A stretch of DNA of 64,000 bases from Lotus japonicus (Eukaryota; Streptophyta; Magnoliopsida; Fabales; Fabaceae): assembly GCF_012489685.1 (NCBI RefSeq), contig NC_080044.1, positions 75,502,732 through 75,566,731 of the forward strand, read 5' to 3'. The position numbers and the translations under genes were made by a program. The notes under the pieces were generated by a model. The model was not told the origin of the DNA, ran no database searches, and saw nothing but the letters and a program-made list of their open reading frames with translations. The first letter of the stretch is position 1; the number at the start of each line of letters is the position of its first letter. Positions 1 to 12,738 of the stretch are shown one piece after another.

Positions 1-956
1 TCAATCTATATCACAGGTAAGAACATCTCAGTAAGTCACAATTGAAGAATGACCAACAAATCAATTTATAAGTCACAAAGAACTAGTGAAATCATGTTTG
101 ACTAACCGCTTCAAGCCAGTGCTGCAGAGCAAGCTTTTGAGCTTTGTCATCTTTTGATAAACCTTTTCCAACCTGCAATGACAAAGACAAGTTTAATTCA
201 GTTACGAAAAGCTTGAAAATTTGATTATCACAATTGCCATTTCAAACAATAGAATAAATAAAACTCCAAAACCATGACAAAAGTACCTTAGCAGCTCTAG
301 TTCTAGCTCTAGACCAACGTGAAATGGCGGTTTCATGTTTCTGAATGTCAAAGAAAGATATAGAACTGCGCTTGAGTTCAGCGAAATCTAAGAGCTTCCA
401 CCTATTTACAAAATTAAAGATTAAAAAGATGTTAGAAACATAAAAATGTAATGTAAAGAAGGTAAGAGGTTCTCAAGGCAATAAAAAAGTACCAGCTTTG
501 TTCAACAAGAATTGCACAATCAGCTAGCTTTCGTCTTGTGCGAAAGCTCTTGTATACTTTTTGCAATTTAAGTGCAGCAATGTGTTTGGGGCTGTTTGGA
601 TTCAAAAGTGCTGATTGGATTGTTTCCACTTGACACTCTGCCTCCATTTCTTTGCTGTTGCAAATCTTTGAGATAGGCATGTTTTTCTCTTTGTCAAATG
701 AGAGGGTTCTGGTTGAGATCATGTTCTCCAAATCTTTTGATTTGAAGCTCACAGATGTCTCTATTGTCATCTTTCCAGAACCTAGAGATTTAAGGATGGT
801 AGGTTCTAAATCTTGATCTTTGAAACTAACTGACCGTAGCGGAGTTCTGATCTCATCATTGCCAAAGTTAATGGATTTTACAATTACTGAGTCTAAGTCA
901 TCTTCCACATCACTGTAATTCACAAATGGGCATGAAAGGGAAAAGGAAATCCCCAT
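1..956 (-). CDS. IQ-motif calmodulin-binding protein of the IQM family, 5' part only
   Basis: Partial gene; the 3' part lies beyond the left edge. Exons read on the minus strand: 956-493 (coding part; its acceptor is at 1000), 401-287 and 172-107, with good GT/AG borders; the joined frame stays open. ATG at 956 is chosen because the next residues ([11 protein letters not shown]) fit the family N-terminus, and an upstream ATG at 1019 lies before the TTTTCAG acceptor. The protein has repeated 'SVSF' stretches, then an IQ-like motif ([15 protein letters not shown]), then the family-typical [19 protein letters not shown] and [19 protein letters not shown] segments. Members bind calmodulin and act in stress, light and hormone responses; the role of this copy is not deducible. 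An IQD protein is excluded by the [12 protein letters not shown] block. Confidence 0.88.
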
Positions 957-999
957 ATGACAACAAAACCAATCTGCTGAAGCTTGTGCAAGACCTGTT

Positions 1000-1760
1000 C
1001 CTGAAAATTGGAAAATCAATTTGAGTACAAGATAAACATTGATTGCATCAGTTTATTAATGCTATGAACATTGCTATGAAATGCAAATTAAGAGCATGCT
1101 TGTTCACCTCACAACCACATAAATCCATATGAGAAAGTAACAAATTTTGGAAATTTAGAAATGCAAAAAGAATCAATATATGTTACTAGAAAATGAAAAA
1201 GAAATCTCAATAAATCACCACGGATCCGCAAACCCCATTAACAAAAGCTTCCATTTTTAGCCAAACAAATAAAATTTAAGAAAAGTGAAGCATAACACCA
1301 AGGGAACACCATTTCATTCTATTAAAACAGGTTCCAAAAAGAACCAACAATCTTCCAAATCAAATATCTGAGATTAACCCAGTTAAGGACAAGCAAAGAT
1401 CTTTATCAAAAAATGAATATTGGCATTCAATGCAGAAATGGGAAATTTTCTTCCATGATAACAAACCATCATTGAAGTAGATTGTTAAAGAATAAAAGGA
1501 AAATTTAGAGCAACAAAGTGATATGAGGGGGGAAGAAGGGTACCTCAAGATTCAAAGAAAACCAAAAGCCAAGGAATAAGATAAGAATCTGTAGTGGATA
1601 TTCAACTTGGATGAGGATGAAGTAAGATATAATGATGTAATCTTTTGAAATGGTAATGCTGGGAAATTGAAGTAGCTAGCTAGCTTGAAGTTGTAAAGGA
1701 TGGTAATGAAGGAATGAATGAATGAATGAATGGGATCCTTGATTCCTTAGTAATTTATAC
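1000..1760 (-). promoter_or_regulatory. IQM 5' leader, leader intron and probable TATA box
   Basis: The first coding exon begins at 1000 after an acceptor. A matching donor (TTGAG|GTACCC) lies at 1544/1543, so a non-coding leader exon of roughly 1544-1720 and a leader intron of about 540 bp are likely. Upstream on the minus strand TATAAATTA (1751-1759) is a good TATA box. An (AATG)5 microsatellite (1713-1732) lies close to the expected start of transcription. Confidence 0.55.
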
Positions 1761-3453
1761 ATATATATATATACATGATATGAGACGGTAGAGGGTGAAG
1801 AGAGAGAAAGTGGGGTAGACAGTGTGGACGAGGTAGGAAACTAGAGAGAGAAAGAAACAGTGTTTCCAACCACGTGGTGGCGACAAGTAAACTCACATTT
1901 TCTATTTTACTTTTTCTGAAATTCTTTTCTTTTTTAGAAAGACTGTGATTTCTTATTTTGTTTTGCCAGCAGATCCCTGCATATATATATTAGGTAGATT
2001 CGTTTGTCCCCAAAAGTAATGTAAAGAAGATGATAATACACATTGAAAAATAAATAACTTCTTTTCACACATTGAGAAATTTTGACTATCTTGTTAAACA
2101 GTGTGGCTTATAAGAATCAAATTCTCAATTCACTTTGAATCACTTTGGTGAGCTTTTATTGAGTAACTTAGATCATCGAATGAGATATAAAAAATATCCC
2201 TTTTTTTTAGAAAAGCTTACTTATATTTTCTTTCCCCTTATATTTCAAAATATACATTTTCCTCCCTTTAGAGATTAATATATATTAAAATTTAGAACCA
2301 ATGTCATTATTAACTAATTTTGAACACTTTAATATTGAAATTTTATCTTTTACAAATAAAATGAAATTTTAAATACTTAATTATTGACTTCTTAATTTCA
2401 TTGAATTATTTATTTCATCACCAATATTTAAAGCTGAATGAAAGACAAACACAACATATTCTGAACCGTCACGACTCACAAGAACACCCATGTCTCTTGT
2501 CTATCTATGTCTCTCTACACTAATTTAGCTCTAACCACATCGGTTAGTTTAATATATGTTTGTTAGTTTCAAAAAATATATATGTTTGTTGGTTATTGTC
2601 TTATTAATACGTTAATTAGTACTATATATACTATAATCAGTATATCCACTTTCATTTTGGCCATTTTGATCTTTGCTACATAAGAAAGTGTATTTTGTGA
2701 TTTGACTTAATGTATTTTTTCGTTTTCACATATGACCAAACCTCCCAAGAAATTGTTCACATTTTTTCTGGGAAACAGTCCTTTCCTAGGTAGCCTTTTG
2801 TTTCTTCTCTTATACGGGGGGTCATTTTCATGACAAAGTCTCGAAGTAAACTCCAATTTTTCATCCAAGTGAGAATGAGATTGACTTTATCAGAATAAAT
2901 CAACCATTCCGTCAGAGCTTAAGTCATCTCAGATAATTCTCCTAACTCAGTCTATGTTAGCTTAACCATCAAGCTTTTGAATATAATTATTCCAAAACTA
3001 ACCAATAAATTAAAGTATGTATCTAATTGAATTTGTGACATGAACCTTGCTGATTTGGTAGTGACTAATGGATGACGAAAAGTGTTTCAATTTTTTTTAT
3101 TTTTGAGATACTCATTAAGGTACCTCCAAAACTATGGTTAATTTGATTATATATATGTTTTTTCGGATGTGAAAGCCAACAGAAACTTCCTAATTAATGT
3201 TTTCAGGATGTCCCACGGCAACTAGACTTGAACTTGCATTATTGGCTAATAACAACAAAAAGTGGCTCTTAAATGCATGGCATATATATTTAGTGTAAGA
3301 GAAAATATTTAAATGTACAAAACATCTTATATTTGGGGGTGGAAGATAAATTTTTTAAATCTTACGCTCATCGGTCACCTGCAGATTATAAATAAAATGA
3401 AGAAGTGTCACATTTCACTACAAGAAATTTCAAAATTTATTATCAATCTAAAC
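1761..3453. other. AT-rich intergenic DNA, no gene seen
   Basis: Upstream flank of the IQM gene. It holds TA dinucleotide runs and short poly(A/T) tracts. No open frame with a recognisable domain and no clear terminal repeats were found on either strand. Confidence 0.6.
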
Positions 3454-3634
3454 GTTGATGACAGGGCCGGCTCAAGGGTAAAGCCACCCAAGTAAGGGTT
3501 TTAGGCCTCCAATTTTTTTTTACTAAGTAAAAAAGGCCCCCAAAAATAAAGTTTGATATAGTCTTAATTTAGGTAATAAAGTCTCACTTTAAAATTTGCT
3601 TTATGTTTTAGTGTTGGGTCGGCCGGGTCGATGA
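3454..3634. mobile_element. hAT-type MITE, copy 1
   Basis: Element body 3462-3626 (165 bp) starts CAGGGCCGGCTCAAGGG and ends with a GGCCGG block. It is flanked by 8-bp direct repeats GTTGATGA (3454-3461) and GTCGATGA (3627-3634), one mismatch. The interior (AAGCCACCCAAGTAAGGG, then TTTTACTAAGTAAAAAAGG) matches the better preserved copy at 56128-56324. An 8-bp target duplication and CAGGG ends indicate the hAT superfamily. No coding capacity. Confidence 0.7.
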
Positions 3635-3635
3635 T

Positions 3636-3868
3636 AATTTTTAGAGTAAAATACACTCACCTCCCTCAAGGTTTGTGAGAATAACACTTAACTCCATTTT
3701 TATCCAAAATATACACTCCACCCCAATAATAATCTCATAATTACACTTAGCTCAATTCTTCTCTGAAATCTTCACTCCACCTCACCCCTTTAACATCATC
3801 CAAAAGATGCTAACGGAATATTCCTTTAACTCTTGAGGGGGGTGAGTGTATTTTACTCTAATTTTTAG
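3636..3868. mobile_element. Mutator-type MITE with 9-bp target duplication
   Basis: Body 3645-3859 (215 bp). The left end AGTAAAATACACTCACC is mirrored at the right end by GGTGAGTGTATTTTACT, and the inverted repeat continues through CCCTCAAG. Both sides carry AATTTTTAG (3636-3644 and 3860-3868), a 9-bp duplication typical of Mutator-like elements. Non-coding. It lies almost back to back with the hAT MITE. Confidence 0.65.
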
Positions 3869-6800
3869 CATTTAAGCTAATGCAAAGTGTTAAGTGAAAG
3901 CTTAATTACATTTAAGTCCAACGTCGGATGGACTGATGGTACTATAAGCCACCAGCCAACTTAGCGTTCGCCCAATGTCAATTAGTGGTGATTCATCACT
4001 GCCAACACTAATTTTGTTATGACCGCGATGTTGAGTTGAACTCAGCCGACCCATTTGGTAGGTCCACGACTTAGTGTCGACTCTCTCTCCCTTGTCACCC
4101 TCGGTCACACCCTCCTTCCCCTTACATCACCAGTTCCACGGCAACGCAACCCCGTTCTGCCACTAGTGTCGAAGCACTGCACTCAATCATGATGACACAT
4201 CGCTCTCTGTTGTGCCGACACGCCACCTACCACCTACGTACCACCACTGCATCCATTGCCCTTGTATCGTGTATCTTTTGTCATGGCATCCATCTTTTGC
4301 TGTGACTTAGCATATGTACTCCACAAGTAACTAAATTTAAGTCTGAGTTTAGGGGGGAGGGTTAGGGGTGGTGGTGTGGAGAACGTAAGGATTAAATTGA
4401 AGGTGAAAGATCAATTTCATTAAATTTTTGACTAAATGATTTAAGGGGATAGATTAACGTGGCTGATTTTTAGACATTCAAATATTATTTTAAACCATTT
4501 TTTATCTTCCAAAGATAAAATCATGAGCACTCACAACTTTCACCAGATTAACTATTTACTAGCTTTGCTTATACTTATGTTTTATGACTACAAATTTCCT
4601 GGTGAGAATGATTAACGCGCAACCCAAAAACCAGACACATGTTATTATAATAATTGTATATAATTGTATGTAAGCGTACGGTGTCGGGAAGTGCTATACA
4701 GCATAAGCATGTATATAAATAAATATAATTAAACTAAACTTCTTTATCTATTTTTCTTCTTGTTTATTATTACAGAAATTGAAAATGACTACTTTAGGTG
4801 GTAATTAAGGAAACATCGGTTGGAATCTGCTGGTGTGTGTTTCATCTTTCGGTCATTTAATTAATTTTAAATAACATTTCAAATTCAGAAGACTTATAAA
4901 TAATGGATTAACAAGGCCAAAAGGATCTTTCGTTTCATACAAGAGATTATATTGGAGGGTGTTGACCCAGTTTGTTAATTGATCATTTAGTGGTAGATTA
5001 GTTTATTTTCATTAAATAAGGTTTTTAATTATTTTATTTTGTCTTTGAACCGGGTGTGGTACGTTCAACCCATTTTTATAATTCACTCTAGAAATTGTGA
5101 CATTTGATTTTGAATAAAAAATTAGTTATAATAATCCAATAATAATAACCAAAATATCAAGTATTATCATCAGAAAATTAGAAAACTTGAAGATGAAAGA
5201 CTAAATCATATAATGGTTTTTAATTTATATATCTTGATTGTTTTGCTTATATCTTAGGACAACAAATTAATGATACAGAGTAATTTGTTTTGCTTAGATC
5301 TTACACAGCGTAGTACATTATATTATATCTACACGAAACAAAAATTATTACAATTGTTGAAGAATGAAGTTTTGATAAGAATCAGACAAAAACCAAAACA
5401 AATCTTATGAGTAACCGATACTATATATATCTCAATTATATTCTGAAAACAAATTCATGAACAATTCACGTACGTACGACCTGTCTCAACATGGACCACA
5501 AGGGAAATTGATAAAGTGACAACATGAACCATAATGGAACCTAAATTAATCCTTTTTCCTTCATATCAAATGACATCATGCACAGATGAATACCTGTAAG
5601 TCAACAAAGGAAGTAATCAACTTTATGTCTATATTTTAAGATTCGTAAAAATGGTAAATTAATTGATTATTTGGTTTTCTAATAGATACGAATTTATTTG
5701 CAAATTAATAGATGGACAAAACATTGTCACTTCCAACTGTCATAGTTCAGATCTCCATGCAATGATCCTTAAATGAATGTGCACGTGTCAAATTTAGAGT
5801 GGGACACGGGACGCCTCTGTAACACCGTACCGTTTCTCCAGACCAGCATATGGGTACTTTCTGATATGCTCAAATTAAGGTTCAATCGAAATGGAAGTGT
5901 GCTTTAAAAATTGTAGTGTGGTGAATATTTTAATTTCAGTAATCACAGTATCACACCTTTCAGGCTTGGCCTATGAGTATTCATAAATTAAAGATAGCAA
6001 ACAAAAGCTTATTACACATGTTAAACCAACAAGAAGTTGATAACCGGATTTGGTTAGGAAAGGTTATCAGTTTTCTTTGATTAGGTAACGAGAGTGATGA
6101 AAATGGTTTGGCATGTTTCCAATTTAAGTAATGTATGTTATAAAAAATCACAGATTGACTAGCTTTTGTTTAGCATGAATTTAGAAGGAACCGAAAGAAA
6201 ATTAGGTATATGACTTTGGCATGTAAATCTCATTTTTCCTGATTTGGCGACAGTAGCATCAAAACATAGAGGATGGGGGGAATTACTACAGGTCCAACAA
6301 GAAAAGTTTTCCTCTCATACACAGCTGTGAAAACTTGTGAAGGAGAGGTGATTTTTTATTCAAGATATGAAGTTTGATAGACATGGTAGCTAGATTGATT
6401 ATTTACTTTAGGAAAATTATTTTCAAACATGTAATTCTTGATTTCCACGACACTCTTCTTGATTCTATTTTTCCTTCAGACCAACTGGACCCATCCTTTT
6501 ATGACTTGATTTTTACTAAACTAGCACTTCATCTAATTTCTCAAGCTAGAGAGAGTTCAAATTTAAAAATTAATTCAATCAATATTTAATTATTTATGAT
6601 CACCAGATAAAAATTAAAATAAGTACAATTAGTCATTGTTAGAATATATATATATTAGAATAGAAGACACCACCACCTTTTTTTACAAGACATAGGTTTT
6701 ACCTTTTTCTTTCATATAAAAAAGTTAAAAATATACAATGTTTATTCAAATTTTCAATTACAAATATATATATATATATTGTATTCATTCAATCTATATA

Positions 6801-7784
6801 ATAGAATAAGAATTAATAAAACTATAGGCTTAACAAAGCAAGACGTATGCATGTAGGTGGAGTGCATGCTGCTGGTGATGGTGAATTAATAAATAAAGCC
6901 AGCTCCCAGCTGGACTGAAAAGTGTGTTGGTTTATGATGTGTTAATTATGGTCTCTTTCAGATTCAGCAGATGGTCAGTGCCTACTACTGCTTCTTGTAA
7001 AAAGCAAAGCAAAGAGATAGAGGCAACGCGCAAAACCAAAAACACCGACTTATCTGATGATCAAACGAATTAAGTGAGTTTATTTATTTAAGTGTGTTTA
7101 ATTTGTTTTGACCGTACGTGGAAGCAGTCTCATACTACTACAATAGTAGTGTTACTATGAAGTCAAACTCTAGCCATCCCATAATTTAATTCATTTGTTG
7201 ACGTTTGCTGGATTTTGCTTCCTTGCTCTCTTGATTTGATTCTTTTCTAGGTCATGCTTACGCTATCTTCTACCGCCAAACCCCCACCTTTCTGCTTCTA
7301 TCTACTTGCTTAACTACCATGCATATTGTGTCGAGTTAGAATGATAATTCATGATTTATTCATACACACATTTTCAATTGAGGCCGGTTGTAAAAAAAAT
7401 ATTAATGAATAGGTTGTTTATTATTTTATATATCCATAAAAGTTACTAATATTGTAATTAGGGAGGCTAAGGGAGAGGTAACTCTATTTCGAAAAATTAA
7501 CTTAATTAAAATGTGAGGATTTTCTTGATTGGCAAATATTTGAATTTATATTAAATATAGCATTCTTTGCTACCGGTGTGTCAGAACTAGATGGTTGTTT
7601 TTCTTAAGAGGCTTGGAATTAAATTGGGACCCTTTTTCTTGTTCTTTGAACAAAAAAGAAGAATAGAAACGGCGGCAGGTAAAGCCAAAAACAGTAATTT
7701 ATTCATTGACATGCATTACAATTTTTTTTTTGAACTAATTAATGCATTACATCTTTATTTGCCAGTTGGCGATATGAAATATAA
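3869..7784. other. Intergenic DNA, no gene recognised
   Basis: About 3.9 kb of AT-rich sequence. A somewhat more GC-rich patch at 3900-4330 has a short minus-strand open frame with no family resemblance. The rest holds TA and poly(A/T) tracts. No gene or complete transposon was recognised. Confidence 0.5.
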
Positions 7785-8702
7785 TCTATATACTTTATAA
7801 AACAAAATCGTTATCCACTATTTTATAACACATGTCACTCTAAGAATTACTCTCCTCAACCCCATCTCTCTGGCTGACAAGTGTCACAGCAAGAGAACAT
7901 TTCGCACATTTAATTCACACATTAATACACTCATTTAATAATTTTCAACGCAAACAATAAAAGATGGAATAAATCAGTAAAATTAGTATTAAATGCTTGA
8001 TGAAATGAGCATTTCGCACATTTAATTAACACATTAATACACATTAATTCACACGTTTTGAAATGAAACCAAGTGAGATCAATCTGGAATTGGTTAAGAA
8101 TCCGATTGGAAAATTGCGCTGGAACATGGAAAATTAGTATTAAATGCTTGACTTTACTAAAATTACGTTACTATTGTTTTGCTGCTTGACATTTTTTCAA
8201 TCATAATTTTACAATTCCATTCGGCCCATTCAATTGCTTGACATCTATATACTTTATAAAACAAAATCGTTATCCACTATTTTATAACACATGTCACTCT
8301 AAGAATTACTCTCCTCAACCCCATCTCTCTGGCTGACAAGTGTCACAGCTAGAGAACATTTCGCACATTTAATTCACACATTAATACACCCATTTAATAA
8401 TTTTCAACGCAAACAATAAAAGATGGAATAAATCAGTAAAATTAGTATTAAATGCTTGATGAAATGAGCATTTCGCACATTTAATTAACACATTAATACA
8501 CATTAATTCACACGTTTTGAAATGAAACCAAGTGAGATCAATCTGGAATTGGTTAAGAATCCGATTGGAAAATTGCGCTGGAACATGGAAAATTAGTATT
8601 AAATGCTTGACTTTACTAAAATTACGTTACTATTGTTTTGCTGCTTGACATTTTTTCAATCATAATTTTACAATTCCATTCGGCCCATTCAATTGCTTGA
8701 CA
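7785..8702 (+). repeat. Tandem duplication of the Helitron 5' end (2 x 459 bp)
   Basis: Positions 7785-8243 and 8244-8702 are head-to-tail copies at a constant 459-bp offset. I saw only about two differences between them (for example CAGCAAGAG versus CAGCTAGAG). Each copy starts with the Helitron 5' terminus TCTATATACTTTATAAAAC. The first lacks a CTRR 3' end before the second begins. Each unit also contains a doubled sub-block (CGCACATTTAATT, ACACATTAATACAC). Confidence 0.88.
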
Positions 8703-9297
8703 TAATTTTTTCTTAACATTCAATGGACAATTCCATTCGGCCCATTCAATCGGGAAATTATGAGTGATGACGAGGCTATAATTCCATTCACTCATATAAT
8801 TCCATTCACGAGGCTATAATTTCATATAATTTTTTAGAGTGATGACGTGTCTTAATTGGAAAATTATGAGTGATGACGAGGCTATGACAATTCCATTCGG
8901 CCCATTCAATTGCTTAACATAATTTTTTCAATCATGAAATTTTGAACGAATAAATGATGGAATCATGGCCACTAGATTCTATGGACACACACGAATATTC
9001 ATTGGATCTATTTCATCATATAAACAAAAATTCAAATATTATAAATTATAACAGGATCAACCATAGGGGAAAAAAACGCTGATTTTATGTACGCATTACA
9101 AACACATACCATGTCATAATAGGAAATTTGTTGACCCGTGCGTTTAATACTGATCAATCATAGGGAAATAATTCAATTTCGCAAACCCTTCATTCAGACT
9201 ATATATATATATATACACCCCTCATGTGACATTTCTCCTCCATCATTTCCAGCATTTTCCATCATTCCTTGCATATTTCAACTTAACCTCCTTTTTG

Positions 9298-10423
9298 ATG
9301 GCTTCAAGGATCGACGATCTGGCAAAGGTGGATGCCTCCAAAGAAACCTGGACAATTGTTACCAAAGTCAGTCATCTATGACTTAGTCCGAGCCTATATG
9401 GCTCAAAGCTACCCTTTTCAATGGACATGATACTGATGGATGACAAAGTATACTATTTTTTGATTATTTAAACTTTTTTAAGATTATTTTTCTTATGCAT
9501 TCCTACTTTGGTGTGGGCGAGAGCGGACGTGATTTTCGCCCGACCGATCATCCATTCAAGATCAACTTTGATATTCAGACTTCTGTACGATTACTACCTA
9601 ACAAGGCTATCAACATAACGTCGTACTCTTTCGTTCCACTTGCTGACATTATGTATAAGGACCTTGATACATCATTCCTTATAGGTATTTACTCTTCTGC
9701 AACATCTTGATCTTTTCAAAAAAAAGTAATTAATTTCTCTTACAATTTTTTAATACTTTTTTCACCAGATGTAATTGGAATTCTGACGGGCGCGAGTGGA
9801 GAACATGAGTTCGAAAAAGATGGTACTAAACAGAAGAGGATAACTATAGAACTTGATCAAGATGGGTACACCTCATGTTCTTTGTTTATTCAAAAGATCG
9901 ATCCTAATTTTACCATTATGAAAGTTCAATGATAAAACTATTTTTGTGATTAGGGTTCGTGTTGAATGTGCTTTTTTCGGGAAATATGTTTCTGAGGTCA
10001 TTGGTTATCTTTCATCAGTTGATGCAACAAATGTTGTTGTGGTTGTACAGTGTTCTAAGATCAAGCCATTCAAAGGTATTAATTAATTTTTCAGAAGTTA
10101 CTAAGATTTGAATTATTTAAACGTGGTTTACTTTTAATTTTAATTACTTTTTTACAGGTAAGGCTAGCATTCAAAACGTTTATGGTGCTACTAGGGTTCT
10201 TTTTAATCCTCAGATTCAAGAAGCTGCCCCTCTCCGTGCTAGGTAAATTATATTCTGAAATAGTTATCACAAATATTGTTGATTTATTTTAACAATTTTT
10301 TTATAGTTAAGTTATCACAAGATATAATTAAGTTTTATCTCCAATTTGCATTGGAATTACTATTTTTGAAATATATTGGACATCGATTTTAAAATGACAG
10401 AAGGAAAACTCTCAACATTCCAG
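9298..10423 (+). pseudogene. RPA1-like (replication factor A large subunit-like) pseudogene of the Helitron
   Basis: ATG at 9298 opens MASRIDDLAKVDASKETWT, the usual N-terminus of plant Helitron RPA-like proteins. Exons inferred from GT/AG borders: 9298-9447, about 9495-9684, 9769-9865, 9954-10075, 10158-10242, 10401-10423. Recognisable OB-fold blocks include SYFGVGESGRDFRPTDHPFK and VECAFFGKYVSEVIGYL. It is broken: an in-frame TGA at 9379-9381 lies where the family has tryptophan, part of the first OB fold after exon 1 is missing, and the C-terminal half is absent. The intact family binds single-stranded DNA, presumably during rolling-circle transposition. A host RPA gene is unlikely given the position inside Helitron ends. 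Confidence 0.75.
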
Positions 10424-10653
10424 GTATTCAATCATTTTTAATTTACTTAAGACACTGCTCAATGTTTAAATTTATGTTTATTCTATTTTTTTAAAACAAT
10501 CATAATTGATTCTAACATGCTTCGGTAAATTAATACTAATACACGAATAGCTCATATTCCATAATTAAATTTATCAATATGTCTTGGTAATGAAACGACT
10601 TAATAAACTTTACCAATTTGTCTTGGTAATGAAATTGAAATTAACTATTATAT

Positions 10654-12330
10654 TTGTGCTTTCATTCAGATCTGCATATAGATGATGAAGAATTAAATAA
10701 CCTATGTTTGATAGAGATTGAAAAAATTATTCAAGGAAATGGAAGGTCACTGAAGGAATTTCCATGTTTGCCATATCCTAAATTTACTGAAGCACATAAT
10801 TTTGAAAATAGATTCGTTGCAGATGAGTTGAATTACAATAAAGATGAAATGCTTAAGATTCATGAAGAATTGGTTTGTTGCCTTACTTCAGAGTAAGAGG
10901 AAGTTTATAAAAATGTTTTGAATGCTGTATTATCTGATAATGGGGGATTCTTTTTTCTATATGGTTTTGGAGGAACTGGGAAAACATATGTTTGGAACAC
11001 CTTATCTGCTGCTTTGCGTTCAAGGGGCCTTATTGTGTTAAATGTCGCATTCAGCGGAATTGCATCGCTGTTATTACCCGGAGGTAGAACTGCTCATTCC
11101 AGGTTCTCTATTCCTATTTCAATAAATGAGATATCAACATGTAATCTCCGTCAAGGTTCCCCAAAAGCTGAATTATTGAAAAAAGCAAGCCTAATTATTT
11201 GGGATGAGGCACCTATGGTGAACAAACATTGCTTTGAAGCTTTGGACAGATCTCTAAATGACATTATGAAGACTAGATCTACTTATGGTCATGACATTCC
11301 ATTCGGAGGGAAAGTTGTGGTACTAGGAGGCGACTTTAGACCAATACTCCCTGTTATTTCCAAAGGAAGCCGTTCGGAGATTGTGGGTTCTACTATCAAT
11401 TCTTCATATCTATGGAAGCATTGCAAGGTAATGAAGTTGACTGTTAATATGAGATTGCAGAATGCTAACTCATCTTCTTCAGCAGCAGAAATTAAAGAGT
11501 TTGCTGATTGGTTGCTTCAAGTGGGAGACGGAACAGTTACAACCATTGATGAAGCCGAATCACTCATTGAGATTCCTCCAGATCTTCTTATTGAACCGTG
11601 TAAGGATCCATTACTTGAAATAGTAAATTTTTCATATCTGAAACTTTTGATGAATTAGGAAAAAAGTTCATTCTTCCAAGAAAGAGCAATCCTTGCACCA
11701 ACACTTGAAAGTGTAGAGGAAATAAACAACTTTATGTTAGCTATGATTCCTGGGGAGGAAACATAGTACTTTAGTTGTGATACTCCATGCAAGTCCGATG
11801 AAGATTCGGGTGTCATTGCGGAATGATTTACATCTGAATTCTTAAATGATTACAAATGCTCCGGAATCCCAAACCATTAGATTAAACTAAAAGTCAGTGT
11901 TCCTATCATGCTCATTCGAAACATTGACCAAGCTGCAGGGTTGTGTAATGGCACTCGAATGATAGTCAACGCTTTGACTAAATATATTATTGTTGCTACT
12001 GTTCTAAACAGAAACACGATGGGAGAAACAACCTTTATTCCAAGGATGAGCTTAACTCCATCTAATTCTGATATTCCATTCAAATTCCAGCGCAGACAAT
12101 TCCCTGTTACTTTATGTTTTGCAATGACTATAAATAAAAGTCAAGGACAGTCTTTATCTCATGTTGGACTGTATTTGCCAAGGCATGTCTTTACTCATGG
12201 GCAATTATATGTTGCACTATCAAGGGTTAAATCTAGAAAAGGTTTGAAGATACTAATCCTAGATGACCAAGGAGTAGTTTCTAACACTACCCGCAACGTT
12301 GTCTACCAAGAAGTCTTTGAAAATATTTGA
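10654..12330 (+). pseudogene. PIF1-like helicase domain of a Helitron Rep-helicase, broken
   Basis: One reading frame carries the helicase throughout but is cut by in-frame stops at 10894 (TAA), 11656 (TAG), near 11764, near 11822 and near 11877. Visible motifs: Walker A GFGGTGKT, Walker B IIWDEAPM, motif III VVLGGDFRPILPV, then after the stops QAAGLCNGTRMIV, TINKSQGQSL and YVALSRVKS. The lead segment (LCLIEIEKIIQGNGRSLKEF) is the region just before the helicase in Helitron Rep-helicase proteins. The N-terminal Rep nuclease and zinc fingers are missing. A host PIF1 gene is ruled out by this lead segment and the flanking Helitron ends. Confidence 0.85.
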
Positions 12331-12738
12331 TATGTAAGTGCTGTTTTTTACTATAATTTTGTTGGGTTTATATTTTTTTAAATACCAAATCTGATAGTGT
12401 ATTTGTTTTAATTGTTGACAGTAAAAATAAAAGTAAAGCAGCTTATTGACCATCTAACTTGAAGGATAATTCATTTGCTATAAGGTTTGTTTTTAATTTT
12501 CAAATGATATATCAAGTTCATCTTTGTATTGCTTACTAATTATTACTGTTATATCTACTTTTTCCATTGTAGGTTATGTTGTTCAAATATTGAATTGGTA
12601 GCAAAATTCAACTTCAAGTCTGAAGTCATTATCACTGAACATGGTCAGCAAGTTCTATTAAGCGATCATGTTGTTGACATTTTTGTCATTTGTTAATTTG
12701 TTTGATTTTGCAACGCATTCTGTAAAAACCTGATTTAT

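Noticed and set aside
10654..12330. Host PIF1 helicase gene
   Set aside because: Multiple in-frame stops, a Helitron-specific lead segment and flanking Helitron ends show it is transposon-derived.
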